This document shows positions 52,216 through 63,404 of a stretch of 64,000 nucleotides of DNA, piece by piece (within the stretch, counting starts at the first letter, position 1; each line of letters begins with the position of its first letter). The stretch lies in NCBI RefSeq assembly GCF_040954835.1, contig NC_090698.1, positions 51,036,284 through 51,100,283 on the forward strand, read 5' to 3'. The position numbers and the translations under genes were made by a program. The DNA is from Lepisosteus oculatus. Its lineage: Eukaryota; Chordata; Actinopteri; Semionotiformes; Lepisosteidae. The notes below the pieces were generated by a model. It saw only the letters and a program-made list of their open reading frames with translations, had not been told where the DNA came from and searched no databases.

Positions 52216-55200
52216 GCACTTTCTCACAAAACTAGTTCTACTGTATACTCCATAGAGTAAAGACACAAAGCTTTCTCTGAGATTAAATCCTATTATGAAA
52301 GTATCTGGGGAAAATGTCAGATCAAATTTGACAGATCTGATCATGTTAAACTGCCGTAAGGCATTCAGGTAAAGACACACCTTTTCAGCTGTTCTGTATT
52401 GTATGAGAAAAACCATGAATAAAAGATAAATGTGGACACAGGCTATATTGTAAATAATACAAAATTCATATTTATCGCACTTGTTCGCATAAGAAATTTA
52501 AACACTTCTAATGAAGAAAGATTGTTTTGATCATATTGCTCTTTTTATGATACACACAAAAAGTTTGTTAAATAAAAGAGGGCATTTGTTTGCTGAGCAA
52601 CAGGTTATTTGACTTTGTTGGTACTCAATTTAAATAAAAAGGTTCCTAAAAAATATTTCTAATTTCAAAACCTTATGAATGCCAGCACAGACAGCTGTCA
52701 ACAACACGTCCGCTCATTAAACAAGTTGATTTTGACTACATCTCTGTAACTGGCTGTTTATAGTATACCCTGCTGTCATGGTAATAAAGAAAACTCAAAG
52801 TCAGAGACTCAGTGCAGTATCCTGCTGTGCAGTAAAGCCTTTATTCGCTGACAGAATTTAGATCCTTAAGAGGTTAGCATTTCCATCCTTTTCCTTATTG
52901 AGTCATTTCACTAAGATGAATCTTAACTAAAGCATAATTATTTTCCCTATGTAAAAATTGGACTGTTGATTGTCACCACTGTTAATTTGGAGTAACCAGA
53001 GGCCACTTGCCAACCTGTATTCTATAAAGCTAAAGCTACTGAGCAAAAGTGAAGAGAAGGTACAGGCATCCTACCGTACTACCGTATCTCAGGTTAAACA
53101 CTCAGAATTAAGCAAGGACATTAACTTAATAAATTCTGGAATATGTGAATATTATATAACTATGGCAAGACTTTCCCATTGCTTGAAGGCAGAACTGAAC
53201 TGTCAAAAGGGACTTCTTCAAGACAAACAACCATGGACAGCTGTTTCACCCTATTATCTAATTATAATAGAAAAAATCCTCTCTCATATCAGCAATTCCA
53301 TGCAAAGGGAGAGAACTATACTCAGCTTTGAAAGGTCAGACAGCACTTACCAATGTCTTTTAATTATAAGGCATCTTTAGTTCGCTACTAAATTACAGAC
53401 AGATCAAAAGCAAACAAATACGTGCTAAAGGAAATCCATGTTTTTGAGCACTGATCAACATTGTCTAGTTTTGTTGCTAATCTACTACTTTTTGTTTATA
53501 TATGCTTAATCTATTTGACTTCACAAAAGTTAAAAAACAAAATAACATGCCATGTCAGCCTTAGTTGCCTTCATACATTACTCTCAGCAATAGGGTCTTT
53601 GATATGACTTTACAAAGTCAAGCAATGATTATCGACCTTCACTAACAGCACTGACTACAGATTTCCAATAACACTGGAATTACCAACAGAAACTGCAGAC
53701 TTTTAATCAATTTCTTGTTTTTTTTCAGCCAGGCATTCATCATTTCAGTGAACTGGGTTGTTTGGCTTTTAAATCACAGTTTACCTCTGTGAATTAACAG
53801 ACTAACCTGTCTATCCCATCATTTGTTTTTTTTTTGGTTCTGTACCTTACCTTAAATGCTTGATCTACATAATAAGTCTAACGAAAAAAAAATTACAGAC
53901 TGAACCAGCTTGGTAGACTGTACCATATGTCTGCACTATGTAGGTTTTTGACATCCTCAGATATTAATCATATTCTAGACACTCATCATTCCTCCTCACG
54001 TCAATCCAAACCTGTCTCTCCTGTTTAAAGTCATCTTTTGTAGGATAAAAGGGCACACTTTTATTTTCTACAACATTATCCTTTCTTTGCAAATACATAA
54101 CTCTTACTATGTTATCATAGTATATCGGGTATACTGTCTTAAATTACATTATATTAAATTTAAAAGGATTAATGAAGCTTAATATTTGCAATGTTATTAC
54201 ATTGTAAAAACTTTTTTTTTACAAAACGTTTTTCCTGTATTTGACAATCACAGTGATTTTTTTAATGCTGTACTCTCATTGTGACAGTTGTGTGATATGC
54301 TTTATATTGATACCTATAGTGTGCATCATGTTGTTTCATCTTAATAAAGAATGGGGTGACAGTTGAAATGAAATGACTTGAACAGGGGTGAGCGATGACA
54401 CAGGAGTCAAGAAGGAGATAAGATTGAGTCAGGGAGGGTAGGTAGGGGTTAAGAATAACTCAAAAAGTGGGGAGGAGTGATGCACGACTCAAAGACAACA
54501 TGTCATTCAAGGAAGGGAAAGGAGAGTACTTAAAAAGGAATGAGGAGTAACCGGATGTGAAAATAGGTATGACTAATCGAGGAATGATGTGTAAGGATGT
54601 TGTTACATTGTATACTGTAGGTCAGGTGGAATCTAACTTTGTGCAAATCTGCTAATCACAAACTTCCTACAGGTAACATGTGGTAACTTTTTGTTTACAA
54701 GAGGCATCTTGCTTCAGCCCAGTAGAAAGTCAATATTCAAGATTCAAAATCAAAGTGAGAAAGTCCGTGGTTGGCACTGAGTATGCAGCTGGAAGGTGAA
54801 TTGTGAATCACTAGGCCTTAAATTTAAAAGAAAACTTTATACAATCATTTTTTTTGTAATGAATTAGTTACAATGGTATACTAAAAAACACTTTCTATGA
54901 ATTTGCTCTTCTCATACCCAAAGCCTCTATGAAAGCTTTTGATTGGAATGTTATCTACTCTCTTAAAAATTCCAAATGTTTGACATCAGTTCTCAGAACC
55001 TTACCTAATGAATGTCTGGGTAAAATGTACAAACATGCAATATTTAATGAAGAGAAAAAACATCAATTATTTAAAGCCTCTGTAATCCAGAACTATTTTG
55101 TTACTTATTTCTTTGTAGTTGAAACTTTAGGCACCTTCATGATCAAGACTTTTTAAAGCTTATTTAAAAAATATATCTCAGAATGTTAATTGGGATATTT

Positions 55201-55351
55201 TGAATGAAAGACCTGTAAAATCGTGAGCATCCTAAATACTATATATAATTTCAGACACATAATGTAATGCCACCTGAAGCAGGAATGGTGAGGGATGAGG
55301 TTTCTCAGCAAAAAAAATATATATATACTGTATGTATTATTTTTACAGCAT
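52216..55351. other. No gene seen; intergenic DNA with a purine-rich patch
   Basis: A 136-codon frame at 52970-53380 has no domain or splice context. The stretch 54355-54600 is strongly purine-rich on the plus strand, with loosely repeated GGAGGAGTGATG and GAATGAGGAGTAA-like words. Nothing else recognised. Confidence 0.5.
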
Positions 55352-55395
55352 CTACAGCTGTAAGGAATTAGAGATTGAATTAATTACAGCTGTAG
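55352..55395. repeat. 12-bp perfect inverted repeat
   Basis: CTACAGCTGTAA (55352-55363) and TTACAGCTGTAG (55384-55395) flank a 20-base AT-rich loop. Each arm is itself largely palindromic around CAGCTG. It sits at the left edge of the unclassified block 55400-56222. Confidence 0.85.
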
Positions 55396-55399
55396 GCAC

Positions 55400-56222
55400 C
55401 ATTACAAGTGTGGTTATCCCACGAGACGCTTCGTACTTGGGGAAGGGAGTGTAATGCTGCATGAGAAATGGGAATGCTGAGGGACAGAGCTTCTCCTGGA
55501 AAAGCAAGTGTCTCTAAGCAACTTCAGCTGCAGAAGATATGTGATCTGATGAGGTCCAGTTATGGGCGGTCCTATAACTGCATACTGGATACTTCCCTGA
55601 TAGCAGAGCAAACCATGGTGTACACCCCTAGTTAACTTCAGGACTGAGAGGAAGCAGGACTGTATCTCCTGTGCAATATGTAGTGCAGTGTGCAGTAGAC
55701 CTACAGTAGCACAGGCAGAGTAAGGCAGAAGATCTGGCTCAGGTAGAGTGAAAGAGGTAGCGGTTTGCGTGTTTATATGTCTGCCTAACTGCTGTGGAGG
55801 TACACCAGTAACAGTGACCAGACTGAAGTAAGAGAGAACAGGTCTGTGTTGTGGTCTGTATGCAGCAGCAGCAGCTCTGAAGATGCTGCTAAGTTCACAG
55901 TGTGTAATGGTTTCATAGTGTAAACTGTGTGGCAGCCGGTTTTCACACAAACACTTCCACTTGCAGCCAGCACAAAAACTGGAGTGTTCGTTACAATACA
56001 AATACAAGACCACGCTGAGATCCAGCTTCTCAGTAGTTGGGCAGGGGGCAGGGAGAGGCTCTCTCAACAGCTAGATTCATCTCCAGATAGAATTCTTTTG
56101 GTGCAGTTAATTTTTAAGTTGCTCAACAATCTTTCGGCTGGGTTTCATCCCACTTTGGTCTTTGAATCGCGAATATGCAATTTGCGAATGTAACATTTTC
56201 AGTTGTTGAGACCCTACTGTAC
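55400..56222 (-). mobile_element. Unclassified repeat-like block with a Tigger-like end
   Basis: The right end, read on the minus strand, is TACAGTAGGGTCTCAACAAC, then CATTCGCAAATTGCATATTC and GCGATTCAAAG. This resembles the ends of pogo/Tigger elements, with their runs of TTCGC. The interior is GC-richer than its surroundings. On the minus strand 56067-55414 is open for 217 codons with no domain I recognise. No matching left terminus was found; the inverted repeat at 55352-55395 is unrelated. This could be a Tigger-derived fragment or another repeat. Confidence 0.4.
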
Positions 56223-56565
56223 TTTCTTTGTATACACGTTACTATAGACTACTGACATACTTTCCTGTTAAAAACAACAGGAAATCTGATCAAATGAGTC
56301 TTCTTTTCATAAAAGGCAACATGGGATTCGTTTTCTGAGAATCCTTCCTTATTCGAAATGGACTTGTGTTTCCACATACTCCTTTCCTCAGCATGCAGGA
56401 AGTAAAGAAAGGAAAGAAAGCAAGTAGGAAGAGAGGTCATTTTTAGGGAACTTAGCTTTTTGATAGTGAACATAAAGTTTCATAATGTTAATTATTCCAA
56501 AAATAATTTTAGAAAATCAAAGCATTGGAACAATCAAATTAAACATAAAATGTCATACAAAATGT

Positions 56566-56571
56566 TTTATT
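56566..56571 (-). terminator. AATAAA polyadenylation signal of the ccdc192-like gene
   Basis: A canonical AATAAA on the minus strand lies about 65 bases past the TAA stop at 56638. Distance and orientation suit 3'-end formation of this transcript. AT-rich DNA makes chance hits common, so this is supportive only. Confidence 0.5.
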
Positions 56572-56637
56572 TATGCTGTCCATCTGTAAATGTTTAAACT
56601 TTGAAAACAGAGTTCATCACATACCTATAGTGTTTTT

Positions 56638-57158
56638 TTAAGACATAGAAACCCCACTCTCTGTTGAACTTCCTGATGAAATTCTGTGGTCTTTCTCTGG
56701 AGCCGCAATATCAACTGCAGTTTTCTTCAGTTCAGTGTTATAAGCTTCCTCTGAGCCGAGTGCTGGAACTTGGTTCCATCCAAAGGTACATGTGTACTGT
56801 AATGTTTTATCACAGGGAGGACTTTTTATTTCTAAGGGATTTTCATGACTGGGACAGGTGCACACAATCCTGGGTGTGCTAGATGTATGTTCTGGATTGT
56901 AACTTTGCTCTTTCTGGCTGCTGATTGGTGGAACAACAGATATGATGGATTTTTGCAATAGTCCTGAATCAGCAATAAAATTGAGCTGTTGGCCCTCAAG
57001 TTTCCTCAGATGCATGTCTTTCTGCTTCATGGCTGCTTGCAAGCACTCTATTTTTTCCTGTTGCTGAGACACCTGGTTTGACAGTTCAAGAATAAGGTGA
57101 ACTCTGCCGTCATCTCCACTGTGTTGTTCAATTAGCTTTTCACAAGAATCTTCCATAG
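56638..57158 (-). CDS. ccdc192: Terminal coding exon of a coiled-coil protein, probably CCDC192
   Basis: The exon follows a strong acceptor (TTTTTTCAG, then CTATGGAAG) and runs to a TAA stop, giving 172 residues after the junction codon. Its first ~55 residues (from MEDSCEKLIEQ) form a coiled coil: charged, leucine-spaced and Gln/Glu-rich, including LELSNQVSQQQEKIECLQAA. The tail is polar, with Cys- and Ser-rich stretches ending SSGSSTESGVSMS. It enters in phase 1: the two leading bases complete an Ala codon begun by the upstream exon, which ends in one spare G. Gene identity rests on synteny: vertebrate CCDC192 lies immediately upstream of SLC12A2 in the same orientation, as here. I do not recall the CCDC192 sequence well enough to confirm. 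Molecular function is unknown. Confidence 0.72.
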
Positions 57159-58127
57159 CTGAAAAAAGGAAATACATGATTGAGATAAAAACCTACTTTT
57201 ACTGGTTAATTTCAGAATTGTATTCATTAAAGAAAACAGAAAATGTACGTATATCACTGTATTTATTACTGATAACGTGTTATCTTCAAATGATAATTTC
57301 AGTGCTTTTAGAGGAACAAGAAATGTGCAAATTACATTTAACAGGAACTGGCGTTTAACAGATTTCGTCACCTCATACCACATTGATAAAGCATGCAACA
57401 GACTCAAAGGTTAAAGGAAAATAGGTCTTTACTGTATATCATCTATTTTATATAAGTATAAATCTAATCAACTGACATTTATAAAGTAATAGATTACATT
57501 GTATTAATTACATGTTGAGAATGCCTTAGTCATAACATTTCAGAAGCTTTTTTCCTCAATAATGAAATATTGTAATGTGTTATGCACTATTATGTCAGAA
57601 TTTGTACCATGGGCAAGTCCTACATCTATCAGCACAATTTGCTTGTATATAATTAAATATAAGGGGCATCTTAACATTACACAAAAGTGTTTGCACTCAT
57701 TTCAATTTTATCTTTATTATTAACCTCTAGGGGACATTTGTTTGGCAGCAGATTCCAACACAACAATACTACAAAAAAAAGAGATCAGGACAAATTATTT
57801 AAAGAATGTATTTTCTGAAAACTAAATGATTTTAGTGGCTAAATGATTTCCAATACTATACTATATCCTATCTATACTGAGGTGTTTCCCAGGTGGGAGT
57901 AATGCAAATTCATTATGAAGGGGATACACTTGCAATAATGCTGTTAGTCTTCTTTAGAACCCTTAGCTGGTAAATTTCATTTAGGCTTATCCTGATTTAT
58001 CCCAATGATTATTGTAATAAATATCACTATTTTCCTAAATCTTCTACAAATTGTAGCATTAATGTTACCAAACCAACAGATAAAACAGTACATTATGACA
58101 CTTTCAATAAAAGTATTTCCATGCTGA
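57159..58127 (-). other. Intron of the ccdc192-like gene
   Basis: AT-rich DNA between the terminal exon and the Tc1 fossil, with no further exon seen. Confidence 0.5.
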
Positions 58128-59425
58128 GAAAATGTTTGTGAACCCCAAAGATAAATATGGAAATTTCATAGTTTGGCCAAGACAGTGTCCTTGAATCAAA
58201 GCCAGTCTTTATGTAAACCAATTCTATGTCTCTTGAAATGAAATTAAAAAAAAAACTAAAAAAGGTACAATACAGGGGATGTGAAAAAGTGGACCCCTCA
58301 TTTAATTAGCACAATTAAGGGAATAATTAGAATCAAGTTTTTAAATAAATAGGTAGATCTTAGAAGGCTTCACCTTATATATAGATCAGAAAATGATATC
58401 ATTTTTGGTCTTCACCATACAGGTGTGTGGAAAAAAGTCATGCTACCATCTAAGGAAGTCACTGAGAACTGTAGAAAAAGTTATTGAGGCAAATCAATCG
58501 GAAAGGATTATTAGAATCTGGGGCGCCACCAATCCTTTGTTAGCCAGTTTACAAATGGGGAAAATTCAAAACCATTCATTCTACCCAGGAGCAGTCATCC
58601 TACCAAAATCTCTGCAAGAATAAACTGGAAAATCATCAACAAATTTAGAAAGAACCCCGGAGTAAGACCCCGACTACTCTTGCCTTGGCTAATGTGAGTG
58701 TTCATGATTCAACTATCAGAAAATGACTGAACAAGAATGGTGTTCATAGAAGAATAGCAAGAGGAAAACCACTGCTGTCCAAAATGACAACTGCTGTGCA
58801 TCTGAAGTTCACTGAAAAGTACACAGATCCACAGGGCTTCTGGAAAAATGTTTTCTGAGTCAAGTGTAGTTCTCATGGTGAAAAATGTTACACTTGGTAA
58901 AAACCAAATACTGCTTTCAAGCAGAAGAACGTCATCCCATCTATCAAGCCTGGTGGTGGGAGTGTTATGGTTTGGGGTTGCTTTACTGCCTCAGACCTGG
59001 ACCACTTGCCATTATAACACAATCATGAGCTCTACATTTTATCAAAAAATTCTAGAGAAGAATGTCTGGCCATGGCAGTGACCTCATGACCTCAAGCTGA
59101 ACTGAAAGTGGGTCTTGATCCTGAATATACAAGCAGATCTATAAAAGAATGGCTGCAAGTAAAAGTGTAGACCTTAAACTCCACTGAAATGTTGTGGATC
59201 TCAAGTGACCTGTCCATGCAAGGCAGCCATCAAATATTTGGAGGAAATATAATATATATAAGGAGGAAAGGGAAAATTCCTCAGAACATATGTAATAGAC
59301 TAATTGACAGTTACAGGTAACATACCACCAATTACTAAATCTATCACATACTTTGTCACACATGGATATTGAATGTTGCATCATTTGAGAATAAATAAAT
59401 GTTGAATGAGAACCTGTTTTGGTCA
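58128..59425 (+). mobile_element. Old, decayed Tc1-like transposon in an intron of the ccdc192-like gene
   Basis: On the plus strand broken pieces read, in order, VHDSTIRK (near 58710), RKPLLSK-like sequence (near 58765), a GFWKNVF-like piece (near 58840), GGGSVMVWGCF (near 58953-58985) and YQKILEKNVWPW (near 59040-59080). The order follows a Tc1 transposase, with many stops and shifts. The left side has GAGAAAATGTTTGTGAACCC and the right CTATCACATACTTTGTCACA, both Tc1-end-like but without clear matching termini. It belongs to a different, older subfamily than the copy at 42784. Confidence 0.78.
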
Positions 59426-59562
59426 TTTGTTTTATCAGGTTAATTTGATTTATGCCATTTAATAGTTTTGTATTAACACTACCAACTTTACACCAAGCAA
59501 CTTTACTAATAGACACTTCTCAAAACAAACATAAAATACCAAATAAAAAAGATAACAGTGAC

Positions 59563-59695
59563 CTCTAGTGAAATGTCTGTGTTCTTGCAAAGTTTGAATC
59601 TTTTCTCTCATTTCAAATGCCATTATTGACGTTTCTTGTTTTGCTTGTAAAAATTCTGTCTTCAACTTTTTCATTTTTCTTTTGTGTTTCTGTTT
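59563..59695 (-). CDS. ccdc192: Internal coding exon of the ccdc192-like coiled-coil gene
   Basis: This exon is 133 nt: 44 codons plus one base. It follows a T-rich acceptor ending TTTTTAG and ends GAG|GTCACT, a weaker donor. The peptide starts KQKHKRKMKKLKTEFLQAKQ and continues through FEMREKIQTLQEHRHFTR, a highly charged helix with leucine and isoleucine at coiled-coil spacing. It starts in phase 0, matching the end of the exon at 60247, and ends in phase 1, matching the start of the exon at 57158. The matching phases across both junctions are the main evidence that the three exons belong to one transcript. An old Tc1 fossil lies in the following intron. Confidence 0.72.
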
Positions 59696-59873
59696 CTAAA
59701 AAGAAAAAAATAAATGAAGAAAAAAACATGAAAAGGGCAAAAGAAGTGCTACTGTAAAATGCAACTCAGAAAACATCACTGAGGGGTTATATACATTCCA
59801 CATTCCAATAGCTCTTATAAATCATTATCTTTTTGATCTTATAAATCAATAGCTCTTAGAATCATTAAACAGG

Positions 59874-59908
59874 TAAGACTTCAGGGAAAGTTAAGACTTC
59901 AGGGAAAG
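59874..59908. repeat. Short tandem duplication, 18-bp period
   Basis: TAAGACTTCAGGGAAAG occurs at 59874-59890 and again at 59892-59908. Confidence 0.88.
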
Positions 59909-60246
59909 GTAATAATTTAAGCAGTTAAGTATTTTTTTTGTAAATGTAGTGATTAAAGACTTGAAAGAATCCTTGGAACCTTGACCTGCAGGTATAATTG
60001 ATATTATTTAGAATTTTTCTAATTGGAAAATAACTCCAGAAATTTCAATTCAAAACAAAAATGGTTCATTCTTATTTAGTAAGTACAAAAAAATATTCTG
60101 AAAAGCAATGTTTTTCAATTAATTCATAATGGAAACTCCTATGTCTAAAGATTAATTGAACCCAAGAAACATTCATTATACTATGTAAAAAAGTTACTTT
60201 ATCACATTCTAATGTGTTTTAAATTGGGAAATTGCAGGGTACATAC

Positions 60247-60303
60247 CAATGACACAATCTGTTCTTTGGAATACTTGATTTCTTGTTCTAACCTTCGAAT
60301 GTA
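60247..60303 (-). CDS. ccdc192: Internal coding exon (19 codons) of the ccdc192-like coiled-coil gene
   Basis: A 57-nt stretch is framed by a good acceptor (pyrimidine tract ending TTTTTGCCTAG) and a good donor (TTG|GTATGT). It translates without stops as YIRRLEQEIKYSKEQIVSL, a typical coiled-coil segment, starting and ending in phase 0. That phase continues directly into the next exon at 59695. Earlier exons must lie further right or beyond the window; I found none between 60304 and 64000. Confidence 0.68.
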
Positions 60304-61124
60304 CTAGGCAAAAAGTAAAAGAAATATATATTTAAACAACTTAAAACCAAAAGAAAGTGGTGCAGGTATTTTCATGTAGGACCAAATATAGATCTTAATA
60401 AACATCTCTAGGAATATTACTGTAACTACAAGCATTCTAAAAGTCACAGGCTACAGAAAGGTTATAGGAATATAAACAGAAAAACTAAAAACACCTATAA
60501 CTCATAACTGTTCAATATGCACTCTGTTCAGAAGGATAACTGATCTAAAAAGCATTATGACACTGCAAACTGTCAAAATTAGCAGGTGTCCAATTATCCA
60601 TCCATCCAGGTGAGAAAGGTCAGCTGTTCGTACAGGCCACTAATTGGGAACATTATAACTGATAACACACCCTGGGTTAAATGCATTAAAAATAAATCCT
60701 TCATAGGAGTGGCAATGTGGAGAGATTTTGTGCAAAAGAAACGTTTCAAAAACCACAACACAAAATCTTTCTAGAGCTTCCAGTGGCACAGGTGTTTATT
60801 GTTTCAAATGCAAAAGCTTAGTGCATTTTTATATTAAAGTGGAATGAAGTACCAGTACTCAGGCAGGAAAGGTTAATGCAATATCTGAGAGAGCCTGCTT
60901 ACCATAGCACAGTAGTTCCTGCAAGAGTATGATATTTATAAGAACACTGGTTGTGTCCTGCAGAACTGTATAAGAATTGCTGCAAGGAATGTTTGTTTTG
61001 GAAAGGAACATAATAGGCCCATTGTGACAGCTTCCTCTTCTGTTGCATTCACATTCTCAGCTATCATCCCAAAAGATGTTAATGCCCAACCTAAAGTGGG
61101 GAATTCACAAATACATAGACACTA
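60304..61124 (-). other. Probable intron of the ccdc192-like gene
   Basis: AT-rich DNA upstream of the 19-codon exon. No further minus-strand exon recognised. Confidence 0.45.
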
Positions 61125-61405
61125 CCCGGATGGAGTTTTTATGTTTTCCACATGTTTGCATGAGTTTCCTCCGGGTGCTCTAGTTTCTTCTCACAGTCTA
61201 TCAACATAGATTTACAGTAGGTTAAGTGGCAAACTTTGTCTTAGATGTGAGTATGTGCATTTCTGTGTGTTTGCCCTGCGACTGACTGGTGTCCTGCCTA
61301 AGGTGTATCTCGCCTTGCGCCCATTGCTTGCCTGAAAGGCTCTGGTTCCCCTGCAACTCTGTACTGGATGAAGTAGTTAAAGAATGGATGGATGATTGAC
61401 TGGCT
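61125..61405 (+). repeat. Family A SINE copy
   Basis: ACCCGGATGGAGTTTTTATG, GAGTTTCCTCCGGGTGCTCT, CTCGCCTTGCGCCCATTGCT and GCAACTCTGTACTGGATGAA match the body and 3' end of the family, which ends in GGATGGATGATTG, the tandem GGAT tail expected of it. Confidence 0.75.
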
Positions 61406-63089
61406 GTAACCTGCATAGTCATGATAATAAATCAATTGCATTTCTTCTATAGCACAAAATAACTTGTACTGTGACAAATTGTAAATAGTTAATTTTATGT
61501 CATGACACATTGCTTTTCCAAGTGTGTGAACTGGAAGAATGAGTTAAATAAATGTCAAGAACTTATCTGAAGGTTAAAAAAAATCTTTGAACTATGAAGT
61601 GAGTTTACTGTTTTCTTATTTTTTAGATTATTAGCTTTTATTTTCATAAACCATTCATCAACATAATAAAGATCAGTATATGCTGATGTTGACCTTGGAT
61701 TTTCAATGGCTCTGTAAAATTGAGCTTCTGAACTGAAGTCTAAAAACGTTTCTGATTCTGAAGTTCACTGGGTCCATTTCTGTCATGTTTGTTTATGTAA
61801 AATGATCAGTGTAGTTACAGTCTTTCTGTAGCTAGATGGCTATGGAACGCCTTTGAATTGTTTATCATAAACAAAAATCTTTCTCTTTCTTTGGAAATAA
61901 ACCCAGGAACTGGTCAACTCCTCTGAGCCAGCTCCTTAGGAATGTCTCTGAAGTAGGACTCTTGATAACTGGATTGCCCTGGCATTCCAACACCTAAACC
62001 AGGCACTACATAGTGATATAATGCCCAAACCAGGCCCTCTCAGTCCGATGTTCTAAGAAGAATGAACATCTGGACTTGAACCTCTGCTGGACATCCACTG
62101 AGAGGAATAGGATGACCCAGCAAAGAGGACCAGCTAAATGGGTTTGCTGATACACCTGAACACCTCGCAATCAATCATCTGTTGCACTAAATTCTGCGTT
62201 TGATCTCCCAAGGTCCTGACACATTATTGCTAAAAATCAAAATTTATGGAAAGATCTGAATATTGGAGCATATTTAGTTCTACAAGGGATCAAATGTTTT
62301 TCCCAATCCAGTCTCAACTTCTGATTTGTTCTCAAATCTAGAGTCCTCTTGCATACATTCTCTGGAAGAAGCAAACCTCAAAGGGTCTCTTCCTTTCCCT
62401 GTTCCAGCAGAATGTGCTTTTGGCACACCAACACAACAGACACAGACATTACACAGCTATTCTTCTCTATGCAAGACTTTCAAATGTCATCTGGGATGAA
62501 TATTAAATTAATCTAATAACAGTAGTCACAGTGGAAACTGCGTGGGTGGTTGTGACAGATTTTCTAATGCTGGCAAGACAAAAACTGTCAGTTCCACTGG
62601 ATCAGAAAAATCATGGAGCATGATGATGGATCATGGCAGGCCATGATCTCCATGATCTAGGACCATGAGTCATAAATGACACAGTGTTTTTGACTTTTAC
62701 TTTTTTAGTCTTGCCAGGTAAGAAATGACCAGTTGTAATGGCGAGTGACAGTGTAGCTCAGGTTCCAGCATATTGATTGCACAATGGTTGGCTGCTCTTG
62801 ACAAGAGGGGCATACTGGTTCCTATCTTGATTTTCATCAGTCTTGACATTCAACAGATGAAATAATCTTATTAACAGAGTCAAAACAACTATCTCACTAA
62901 TGAGGTGACAAGTGTCATTACCCGCTTGTGTTTCACGGTGGGTAATGAAAGATCAATTGAACAAAATGATGACCAAAAAAACTTTTATCATTCCAAATTC
63001 TATATACTGTTTTTTACTCTACTAAAAGCACATGTAGAGTGCTACATTTATTTTGATGCATATTATATATCATGGATAAACATGTCTAG
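61406..63089. other. No exon seen; contains a CATGAT-rich palindromic patch
   Basis: AT-rich with the palindrome at 62629-62648. Nothing else recognised. Confidence 0.45.
62629..62648. repeat. Perfect 9-bp inverted repeat in a CATGAT cluster
   Basis: GATCATGGC and GCCATGATC are separated by AG. The surrounding 62609-62665 contains further ATCATGG, CATGATG and CCATGATC copies, so several alternative hairpins are possible. Confidence 0.8.
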
Positions 63090-63335
63090 AGGCAACCCTG
63101 GGGCCTTGGGTTCAACTCTTAGGGTCCTAGCTGGGTGGAGTTTGCATTTTCTCTTTGCTTGGCTTTCCTCCAGGTGCTCTGGTTTCATCCCACAGTCCAA
63201 TGACATGTTGGTAGGTTTATTGACTTCTCTGAAAATTGGCCCTGGTGTGAGTGTGTGTGCATTTGTGTACGTGTGTCCACTGATGGAGTGGTGTCCCATT
63301 CAGGGTGTATTCCACCTTGCCAAAGAATTATGGCA
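63090..63335 (+). repeat. Family A SINE copy with part of the head
   Basis: It contains CTTGGGTTCAACTCTTAGGG (B-box-like GGTTCAACTC), GGTGGAGTTTGCATTTTCTC, TTTCCTCCAGGTGCTCTGGT, ATCCCACAGTCCAATGACAT and GGTGTCCCATTCAGGGTGTA, then CACCTTGCC. This copy keeps tRNA-like sequence upstream of the core, supporting a tRNA origin for the family. Confidence 0.72.
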
Positions 63336-63404
63336 CTGCTGGTAAAGGGAAATGGTGTAGGGGTGCTCGGGCACAGAATACTGGGAAAGATAAGTCTGAA
63401 ATAC

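Noticed and set aside
52970..53380. 136-codon plus-strand frame
   Set aside because: No domain, no splice context and unremarkable composition; probably chance.
59139..59516. 125-codon minus-strand frame in the coiled-coil gene
   Set aside because: It overlaps the decayed Tc1 copy in antisense and lacks splice sites joining it to the neighbouring exons.
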